From NCBI GenBank assembly GCA_030643145.1, contig DAOWMJ010000007.1, forward strand, positions 1 to 20,706: a DNA stretch of 20,706 bases, in the 5' to 3' direction. Source of the DNA: Candidatus Latescibacterota bacterium. GTDB taxonomy: Bacteria; Krumholzibacteriota; Krumholzibacteriia; Krumholzibacteriales; WJIX01. Shown here piece after piece: positions 14,927 through 20,706 of this stretch; the first letter of the stretch is position 1, and each line of letters opens with the position of its first letter. The translations under genes were made by a program, and so were the position numbers. The notes beneath the pieces are model-generated. The model was given only the letters and a program-made list of their open reading frames with translations, was not told where the DNA came from and did not search any database.

Positions 14927-15997
14927 GTGTACGCTGTTATTCTGGCGGGAGGAAAGGGAAAAAGGTTCTGGCCGGCCAGTAAATTGAAAAACCCGAAGCA
15001 GTTTCTTGATATAACCGGCGATGGAAGCATGTTGTCAATAACCTTTAGGCGACTGGCTGTTTTGGTTCCTCCGGAGAACATTTTTCTGATTACGATTGAG
15101 GATCAATTGGATCTGGTAAAAAAGGAACTCCCTGATATTCCGCCTAAAAACATATTCGCGGAACCTGCTGGAAGAAATACTGCCCCGGCACTGGCAATTG
15201 CCGCTCTTCTGGTTAAAGAACGTTCTGGCGATGAGCCCTTTCTGGTGTGTCCCTCTGACCATTTAATAAAAAAGTCTGATATTTTTTATGTTACAGTTGA
15301 AAAGGCCCGGAAAGTGGCAGAGCATAATGATTTTCTTGTGACCTTCGGAATTGAACCGGGATATCCCGCTACTGGATATGGATATATTGAAGTTGGGGAT
15401 AAACTTAATATTGAAGAGGGAAATAATTTCTATCGGGTTGCCCGCTTTCACGAAAAACCGGATCGAAATCTAGCCGTTGAATATATTAAAAAGGGTGGAT
15501 ATTATTGGAATAGCGGTATTTTTATGTGGAGACCTTCCGTTTATCTCGAAGCCTGGTCACGTCACCTTTCTTCAGGGAATGACTCCCTTCTGAGTATAGA
15601 AAATTCGATTGGAAAAGAAGGAATGCAAAGAGTTATCCGTGAAGAATACCCTCGGCTCCCTTCCATATCCGTTGATTATGGGATTCTGGAAAAGGCTGAT
15701 AATGTTGTTGTTATCCCGGCTGAATTTGGATGGAATGATGTCGGAAGCTGGGATGCTCTTTTTGACATTCTTTCTAGTGATAGTTCGGGGAATATTAAAA
15801 TTGGAAAGTCTGAATCAATCGATTCAAAGGGTTGTCTTTTTTTTAATACGGGGGGATTTACGGCCGCTATTGGCGTTGAAGATATTATAGTTATTTCTGA
15901 CGGTACATCCGTACTTGTTTGTAAAAGAGAGGAAAGCGAGAGAGTTCGTGAAATTGTTAAATTAGTAGAAGATAATGGTTTAAAGAAACTTTTATGA
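14927..15997 (+). CDS. Mannose-1-phosphate guanylyltransferase
   Basis: A 356-residue nucleotidyltransferase making GDP-mannose from mannose-1-phosphate and GTP. The GMP-family pattern is clear: YAVILAGGKGKRFWPAS (2-18) with the PKQF segment following, EPAGRNTAPALAIAAL, CPSDHLI, RFHEKPD, YYWNSGIFMW, SVDYGILEKA, and EFGWNDVGSWDAL. The length fits the single-domain form without the C-terminal isomerase domain of bifunctional ManC. The start is GTG at 14927, with AGAGGA close upstream. It follows the phosphomannomutase by 47 bases, so the two form a GDP-mannose pair. Mannose-6-phosphate isomerase is not in the window. Confidence 0.95.
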   Translation: MYAVILAGGKGKRFWPASKLKNPKQFLDITGDGSMLSITFRRLAVLVPPENIFLITIEDQLDLVKKELPDIPPKNIFAEPAGRNTAPALAIAALLVKERSGDEPFLVCPSDHLIKKSDIFYVTVEKARKVAEHNDFLVTFGIEPGYPATGYGYIEVGDKLNIEEGNNFYRVARFHEKPDRNLAVEYIKKGGYYWNSGIFMWRPSVYLEAWSRHLSSGNDSLLSIENSIGKEGMQRVIREEYPRLPSISVDYGILEKADNVVVIPAEFGWNDVGSWDALFDILSSDSSGNIKIGKSESIDSKGCLFFNTGGFTAAIGVEDIIVISDGTSVLVCKREESERVREIVKLVEDNGLKKLL

Positions 15998-16019
15998 GAA
16001 TCGCGAGGAGGTTTTTATA

Positions 16020-17219
16020 ATGTTACGTAATTTGATAACAGGAGTCGCATTTGTTTACATTGTGATATTTCTGGGGGGATGTGAAGGAGAGAACGACAAA
16101 CTTGAAATTAAAACAGGTTTGGTGGCAAGAATAGGCGATCAAGTTATAAAAGAAAGAGAATTTGAGGAAAGAATAAAATCTCTGCCGTCCTCTCAAAAGA
16201 GAAGATTCAGAGGAGAAATTGGTAGAGCCAAGCTTGTTGATGAGATGATCAAAGAGAGAATGCTTTATATGGCGGCTCTTGAAAACAAACTTCAGTACAA
16301 TGAAAATATCAAGATAAGATTGAATTATACCAGGCAAACAATATTAATTCAAGCTTTGTACGCTATGCTCGCGGAGAATATCGAATGTTCTGATGAAATG
16401 ATCAAAGAATACTATGACAACAACCAAATTGAGTTCAAGACAGAATCGACGATTAAAGCTCAACATATATTTTCTCGTGACAGTTTAAAAGTTGTGGAAT
16501 GGAAGAAGAGAATTGATAGTAGCAAAGATACTCAACTCTTTAGCAGAATAGCCAAAGAAGAAAGTGAGGATTCACTTACGGCGCCAAAGGGTGGTCTGCT
16601 AGGGTATTTTAATCCGTACGGGTTTATAAAGTTCGTTGGTAAAGACGAAAGATTTGGAAATGCGGTGGATTGGCTTTCAGTGAAGGAAGTGAGTGGTGTC
16701 ATCGCTTATGACAAGGGATATTCCATCGTAAAGGTATTAGAGAAAAAACCGGCTGTTGTTAAACCGGTTGAGGATGTCCGTGAGATTATTAGTAATAAGA
16801 TAAAAAGCAGTAAACTGGGAGAAGTAATCGAAGAAGAATTATACAGGTTGGAGCGGAAGTACAAGACTGCCAATTATATTCGTGAGGAGTTGATAAAGAA
16901 TACAAAATCAGCCAAGGAATTATGGGAGCTTGCTCAGGATGAGAACTCTCCCGAAAATAAAATTTTGTTCTACACCGCGATTTTTGAGGGATATCCCGAT
17001 CATAAATTCGCACCCCAGGCCATGTTTATGACAGCCTTTACTTATTCTGAGGAAATGAGTGATTTTGTCTTTGCGCGGAGATATCTGAGTAAGTTATTTG
17101 ATAAATATCCGGATTCTGAAATCATTGAGTCGGCAAAATGGTTAGAAAAAAATATGGGAAAAAAGACATTAAATCTTGATTCAATGGGTGATATAGACGA
17201 AGAAATTAAGAAGGAATAA
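16020..17219 (+). CDS. Parvulin-type peptidyl-prolyl isomerase lipoprotein with TPR-like C-terminus
   Basis: A 399-residue envelope protein. The signal has lipobox LGGC with lipidated Cys21. A SurA/PrsA-like N-terminal chaperone part (32-120) is followed by a rotamase (PpiC) domain at about 143-242, with AQHI at 147-150, the FSRIAKEESEDS stretch (174-185), GGLLGYF (191-197) and a final SIVKVLEK. After a coiled region, residues about 300-378 look like a BamD/YbgF-type TPR (EGYPDHKFAPQAMFM, then DKYPDSEIIESAKWL). It probably helps fold or deliver outer-membrane or secreted proteins. SD GAGGAGG precedes the ATG. The central FKBP/parvulin catalytic residues are only partly conserved, so enzyme activity is unsure. 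It is followed 12 bases later by the BFN gene. Confidence 0.85.
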   Translation: MLRNLITGVAFVYIVIFLGGCEGENDKLEIKTGLVARIGDQVIKEREFEERIKSLPSSQKRRFRGEIGRAKLVDEMIKERMLYMAALENKLQYNENIKIRLNYTRQTILIQALYAMLAENIECSDEMIKEYYDNNQIEFKTESTIKAQHIFSRDSLKVVEWKKRIDSSKDTQLFSRIAKEESEDSLTAPKGGLLGYFNPYGFIKFVGKDERFGNAVDWLSVKEVSGVIAYDKGYSIVKVLEKKPAVVKPVEDVREIISNKIKSSKLGEVIEEELYRLERKYKTANYIREELIKNTKSAKELWELAQDENSPENKILFYTAIFEGYPDHKFAPQAMFMTAFTYSEEMSDFVFARRYLSKLFDKYPDSEIIESAKWLEKNMGKKTLNLDSMGDIDEEIKKE

Positions 17220-17231
17220 GCAGAGGAACTT

Positions 17232-17708
17232 ATGTCAATGCAAGAAGTTATTGTAAGTGGCCTAGCCATGGACAATGAAAGAGAATATCCTGTAGTGCTT
17301 CTAAAGCCGCCTGAAAAGGTTGCGGTGTTACCGATATGGATTGGCCCCGCGGAAGCTTCCTCAATATTCACGGTTTTGGCCGGAAAGTCATTTGAACGGC
17401 CGATGACGCACGATCTTATGCGGATTATTGTTGATGTACTTGAAGCCGAAGTAAGAGGGGTCGAAATAACCGGTATTTCTGAGAACACATATTTTGCCAG
17501 AATCGTTATACGGCGGGATGAAGATCTGTTTTATGTGGACGCCAGACCCAGCGATTCTATTGCCTTGGCCTTGCGGTGTAAGGCGCCAATCTTTGTGGAC
17601 AAGGATGTTCTGGATAAATATTCAAGAAGCATAGCTATCAGTCAGAATGGCGAAGAGGGACATTTTGATAAAATTGATCCAGACGATTTTGGGTTCCTCG
17701 ATTTGTAA
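17232..17708 (+). CDS. Bifunctional nuclease (BFN/DUF151) family protein
   Basis: A 158-residue protein of the BFN family, named after a plant protein with RNase and DNase activity; bacterial members are widespread but their role is poorly known. Family blocks are seen: VVLLKPPEKVAVLPIWIGPA (21-40), EASSIFTVL with PMTHDLM (57-63), and the diagnostic YVDARPSDSIALALR (101-115), then APIFVDKDVLDKY. It has no signal peptide, so it should be cytoplasmic. SD AGAGGAA lies before the ATG; a second ATG two codons later is also possible. It is probably cotranscribed with the PPIase gene upstream. Confidence 0.93.
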   Translation: MSMQEVIVSGLAMDNEREYPVVLLKPPEKVAVLPIWIGPAEASSIFTVLAGKSFERPMTHDLMRIIVDVLEAEVRGVEITGISENTYFARIVIRRDEDLFYVDARPSDSIALALRCKAPIFVDKDVLDKYSRSIAISQNGEEGHFDKIDPDDFGFLDL

Positions 17709-17730
17709 AGAAATCAATTAACAGAATCGT

Positions 17731-17756
17731 TCCAGGAAATCGGGCGCTATCCTGGA
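17731..17756. repeat. Short inverted repeat between BFN and LpoA-like genes
   Basis: TCCAGG (17731-17736) and CCTGGA (17751-17756) are perfect complements around a 14-base spacer. No T run follows, so it is not a convincing intrinsic terminator. It may be a weak RNA hairpin or chance. Confidence 0.3.
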
Positions 17757-17770
17757 TATAAAGGCTGATT

Positions 17771-19486
17771 ATGAAAATCTTACCATTTTTTTTAATGTGC
17801 ATAATTTCATTTTCTTGCGCTATTTCTCCGTTGAAAAGGGAAAGTGATGAGGGGTTGAGTAATGAAGAAGATATGATCATGACAAAGATAAGAACCCTTG
17901 TTTTTGAGGAGGATTTTAAAGAAGTAAGGGAATCCGGACAACGTTATCTTCTTCGTTATACGGATAGTAAAAATGTCGGTGAAGTTCGAATTTATATCGG
18001 TTTAGCGGATTTACAATTAGGTTATTCTGATTTAGCGATAAATGTAGTCAGCCCTATTTTTGAGACGGACTATCCGGATAAACTTAAAATTGACGCGTAT
18101 ATGATTGTAGCAAAAGCGGAAGTTGCTAAGGAGAGGTTTCTGAGGGTGGTGGAAAATCTATTGAAGGCTGCAACTCTTCAAATTAGTGATTTGCAATTTT
18201 CGGAGGCGAAAAGGCTTCTTCTTGAAACAGGGGAAATGTTGCCGGTTGTAGATATCGAGGGATTGGGTAAAAAATACGATTCATCATCTCTCTTACCGGT
18301 TCTACTTGAGAAATGTTTGAGACTGGCGGTGATATCAAAGAATAGAGAATATGAAAATCGAGTCAGAGAGATGATTTCTAAAATTTCGGGCGTTGATTTA
18401 GCGAAACATAAAATGCGTAAGCAGGAAAGATCCACACCTTTCCGAATAGGGATTATCTGTCCTCTAACTGGCAGGTTTTCTAAACTTGGGAAATCGTTTG
18501 TTCGCGGAGCGGTCCTGGCTTTGCAAGAGGCACGCAAGCGGGGCGTTGATAATCTTGAACTTGTTGTAGGAGACACAAAAGCAAATTCTCTTGACGCTTG
18601 TTCAATCACTGAGAGGCTTATAAGGGAAGAAAGAGTTGATGTAATTGTTGGGGGGATTTCAAGCTCATCGACTGTAGCGGCGGCGCAGGTTGCCCAATCA
18701 CACAAAAGAGTTCTTTTTTCTCCTGTCGCTTCAGAAAGAGGGATTGATGGCATAGGAGATTATATTTTCCAGGATTTAAGAAATTATGAGGTTGAAATAA
18801 TCGCTATCTCGAAAGTTTCCTGCAGAGACCTTGGAATCAGAAGAATTGCTTTTCTCGCTTCAGATAATTCATTAAACAGGAGAATTGAATTTTTGCTGAG
18901 AGCTGAAGTAGAAAGAGAAGGAGGAATTGTTTGTGTAGCTGATTATTATGAAGAGGGATGTACGGATTTCAGAAAAAATATTGATAAAATCAGAGCCGAA
19001 GCTCCGGAAGCACTTTTTATTCCTTCCGGACAAGATGATCTTGTTCTGATTTTACCGCAGCTTTCCTTCTATGAATTCGGGGTTCAATTGCTGGGACTAA
19101 GTAACTGGGATTCGGATGATTTGATACAGATAGTTGGAAAAGATATGAACGGCGCGCTATTTCCCGCCGAGACGGGATCGAATAATGATCGGGAACTGTA
19201 TTTATCCGCGGCTGCCTACATAGGGGAGCCTCGAGATGGAGCAAATCGTTTCGAAGTGGAAGGATATAAGGGAACAAAAAGAGTGATTGATCTTCTAACT
19301 GTTGAAGCTCCGGAAATGAGTTTGCGTGAAAGAATGGAATATTTAATAAACAACAGGCTGCACCCATACTTAAAAACCATATCGAGTAATGGAATTTTAT
19401 TATTAACGGTAAGAAATAATAAAAAGGAATATTTTTTAACACACAAGACTAATGATTTAGAGCGGAATATAATACGCCAATATTAA
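17771..19486 (+). CDS. LpoA-like protein: helical repeat plus periplasmic-binding (receptor) domain
   Basis: A 571-residue exported protein. The N-terminus is a short signal with Cys16 (ISFSC), a possible though imperfect lipobox. Residues about 35-210 are helical and TPR-like. Residues 223-550 form a type I periplasmic-binding fold (Peripla_BP_6): FRIGIICPLTGRFSKLG (224-240), FVRGAVLALQEA (243-254), then VDVIVGGISSSSTVAAAQVA and LFSPVAS. This layout matches LpoA/LppC penicillin-binding-protein activators and also substrate-binding proteins of branched-chain amino-acid transporters. No ABC permease or ATPase genes are adjacent, which favours the LpoA-like role in peptidoglycan synthesis. It ends 17 bases from the stop of the convergent amidase-like gene. 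Confidence 0.8.
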   Translation: MKILPFFLMCIISFSCAISPLKRESDEGLSNEEDMIMTKIRTLVFEEDFKEVRESGQRYLLRYTDSKNVGEVRIYIGLADLQLGYSDLAINVVSPIFETDYPDKLKIDAYMIVAKAEVAKERFLRVVENLLKAATLQISDLQFSEAKRLLLETGEMLPVVDIEGLGKKYDSSSLLPVLLEKCLRLAVISKNREYENRVREMISKISGVDLAKHKMRKQERSTPFRIGIICPLTGRFSKLGKSFVRGAVLALQEARKRGVDNLELVVGDTKANSLDACSITERLIREERVDVIVGGISSSSTVAAAQVAQSHKRVLFSPVASERGIDGIGDYIFQDLRNYEVEIIAISKVSCRDLGIRRIAFLASDNSLNRRIEFLLRAEVEREGGIVCVADYYEEGCTDFRKNIDKIRAEAPEALFIPSGQDDLVLILPQLSFYEFGVQLLGLSNWDSDDLIQIVGKDMNGALFPAETGSNNDRELYLSAAAYIGEPRDGANRFEVEGYKGTKRVIDLLTVEAPEMSLRERMEYLINNRLHPYLKTISSNGILLLTVRNNKKEYFLTHKTNDLERNIIRQY

Positions 19487-19503
19487 TAGACGAATTGTCA
19501 ATA

Positions 19504-20706
19504 TTATTTTAATTCAATTACAATTTCATTTTCAGGTGTTGAATGAATATCATGCATTGCGCAGTACTGTTGTTTCCCGAGAGTTTGAACAAGAATCATA
19601 TGTTTCCCGGGGGCAATATGACTAAAAGTGGCTAATCCGTTGCTATTTGTTGGGAGAGTAAGCGCGTTGTCGATTGTAACATAGATACCGGGGATGTCCT
19701 GTCCATTAGACATTATTTTTATTCCAAGCGGATTGGATTTGATATATATATCATCAAAATAATTAAGAATTGAGGAAAATATACTTTCACTAACCAAGTT
19801 TATATAATCAGGGTCAGATACGATTTCTTCCATAAGCTTTTCTGTTAGAGAGGGGAAATGAATTTCACAGGCAGGGCATGATGTGTGCGCAAGAAAGAAA
19901 TCAGCTGATTCCCTTATTAAAGCCTTGTTGCCGGGATAGATTTTTGCAAGAGAGGATTGAAAAAGGGAGGATATTTTAGTTCCTCCTTTACTGCCCGGAT
20001 AGTGGAGAATCGAATAATCCGGAATACTATTTGCCGATATTAAGTCGTGATTGATTTCAATTGCCAGTTCAGGGTTGAATCGGTTTATATTGGCAACTCT
20101 TTCCTGAATTGAGAGTGTTTCTTCACCTTCACGAGCCAACTGGATGACAGCGCCGGCAGTTTTCAGAAGGAAGCTCAGGTTTTTGGCTATTTCGAGGTTT
20201 ATAGAAGCTTCTTTTATATAATTTTCTCCTGTAGTTCCTCCATAAGTTCCCCCAAGTGCGGGATTAAGCACTATTCTTCTCTTGCCCAGGATTCCTTTGA
20301 AGAGGGGTGAGAGCTCAAAGGTTGCCGCCTGCCTATCTTCTGGGCTAATCTTTATGATGGCTTCGACCGGTTTAAAACCTCCGGCAAATACAGTAAACTG
20401 TTTGTTGAAGAGTGAATCCGGGAGATGTACAATTCCGTTTTCGTCGCCGTGAAAAGATTGAAACCCGGTTCCGGAAAGAATTACAGGGAAAGGGATTGCT
20501 CTTTTATCTATGGCATTAACAATTTTTATAATGTCAGTTTCCGCAGGTGGCGACTTGGGGAAATATAAAGTGTCACTTTCCCCGGAAATTGTAATAGAGA
20601 AGTTTCCCGGTAAAAGTGATTTATCCACGCAAAAAGAGAATATTCCATTATTGCATTTACCGGAATATTTTTTCCCGGGAACTAAAGGAGAAATTGAAGC
20701 AGGAGT
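19504..20706 (-). CDS. N-acetylmuramoyl-L-alanine amidase-fold protein, zinc site altered (5' end outside window)
   Basis: The frame is open to the window edge, giving 400 visible residues; a GTG at 20628 is internal and not needed as a start. Counting from that GTG, residues about 117-292 align with the Amidase_3 fold: RRIVLNPALGGTYGG (117-131), IKEASINLEIAKNL (138-151) with zinc-type E140, QERVANINRFNPELAIEIN with H194, and CPACEIHF (251-258) with catalytic-type E255. The first zinc His, usually in DPGHGG, is Leu125 in NPALGG. Before this lies a beta-rich region; after it a small carboxypeptidase-regulatory or Ig-like beta domain (about 300-374). Zinc hydrolase activity is therefore doubtful, and peptidoglycan binding or a regulatory role is possible. 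It converges with the LpoA-like gene. Confidence 0.75.
   Translation of the reverse strand, partial: TPASISPLVPGKKYSGKCNNGIFSFCVDKSLLPGNFSITISGESDTLYFPKSPPAETDIIKIVNAIDKRAIPFPVILSGTGFQSFHGDENGIVHLPDSLFNKQFTVFAGGFKPVEAIIKISPEDRQAATFELSPLFKGILGKRRIVLNPALGGTYGGTTGENYIKEASINLEIAKNLSFLLKTAGAVIQLAREGEETLSIQERVANINRFNPELAIEINHDLISANSIPDYSILHYPGSKGGTKISSLFQSSLAKIYPGNKALIRESADFFLAHTSCPACEIHFPSLTEKLMEEIVSDPDYINLVSESIFSSILNYFDDIYIKSNPLGIKIMSNGQDIPGIYVTIDNALTLPTNSNGLATFSHIAPGKHMILVQTLGKQQYCAMHDIHSTPENEIVIELK

Noticed and set aside
17731..17756. Intrinsic terminator after the BFN gene
   Set aside because: The stem is short, the loop is 14 bases, and no T run follows.
18178..18753. 191-residue minus-strand open frame opposite the LpoA-like gene
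   Set aside because: Shadow of a gene with clear domain structure; no start signal or similarity.
19487..19503. Bidirectional terminator between the convergent genes
   Set aside because: Only AT-only AATATT pairs are present; no GC stem, so support is too weak to call.
1..20706. Insertion sequences, phage genes, CRISPR arrays, toxin-antitoxin or defence genes
   Set aside because: No transposase, integrase, regularly spaced repeats or known defence domains were seen; all long + strand frames are accounted for by the genes listed.

Overview
This window is a stretch of bacterial chromosome with moderate to low GC and very tight gene packing. It carries about 19 protein genes and one tRNA, all on the + strand except the last gene, which converges from the right edge. 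There is no insertion sequence, phage gene or CRISPR array. Several features suggest a Gram-negative (two-membrane) bacterium of the FCB type, probably an uncultivated candidate phylum such as Krumholzibacteriota, Eisenbacteria, Latescibacterota or Zixibacteria. These are a secreted beta-propeller protein ending in a PNPFNP-type FlgD-like/T9SS-like sorting domain, an outer-membrane polysaccharide export protein, phosphoheptose isomerase, an LpoA-like lipoprotein, and a SpoVG gene set in an ispE-spoVG-tRNA-prs-rplY-pth order. The phylum assignment is inference and cannot be fixed from this window.

Layout. (1) 1-5180: the end of recX, then alaS, a Wza-like polysaccharide export protein with four SLBB repeats, and gmhA, almost without gaps. 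(2) 5181-7589: two intergenic stretches around a secreted LVIVD-repeat protein with a C-terminal sorting domain. (3) 7590-12122: a UbiA-type prenyltransferase resembling decaprenyl-phosphate phosphoribosyltransferase, ispE, spoVG, tRNA-Gln(TTG), a hairpin terminator, prs, rplY (CTC form) and pth. This is a widely conserved housekeeping order. (4) 12123-13432: a good sigma-70 promoter, a structured leader, then rpsF-rpsR-rplI. The leader has the shape expected of an S6:S18 autoregulatory site. (5) 13506-15997: phosphomannomutase/phosphoglucomutase and mannose-1-phosphate guanylyltransferase, together a GDP-mannose module. The mutase has no ATG, GTG or TTG that would keep its N-terminus and appears to start at ATC. 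(6) 16020-19486: a parvulin-type prolyl isomerase lipoprotein with a TPR-like tail, a bifunctional-nuclease (BFN/DUF151) protein, and a TPR plus periplasmic-binding-fold lipoprotein like LpoA. (7) 19504-20706, minus strand: an N-acetylmuramoyl-L-alanine amidase-fold protein that lacks the first zinc-ligand histidine and runs off the window.

The genes serve three themes: translation (AlaRS, Pth, L25, S6, S18, L9, tRNA-Gln), precursor supply for envelope sugars and lipids (GmhA, PMM/PGM, GDP-mannose synthesis, IspE, PRPP synthase, UbiA transferase), and envelope export, folding and remodelling (SLBB export protein, PPIase, LpoA-like protein, amidase-like protein). PRPP from Prs and polyprenyl phosphate from the IspE pathway are the two substrates that a DPPR-synthase-like UbiA enzyme would use, so this clustering may be functional. 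No clearly new multi-gene system was found. The points most worth a second look are the ATC start, the rpsF leader, a 10-base intergenic motif found three times, the terminator in front of prs, and the active-site-altered amidase.
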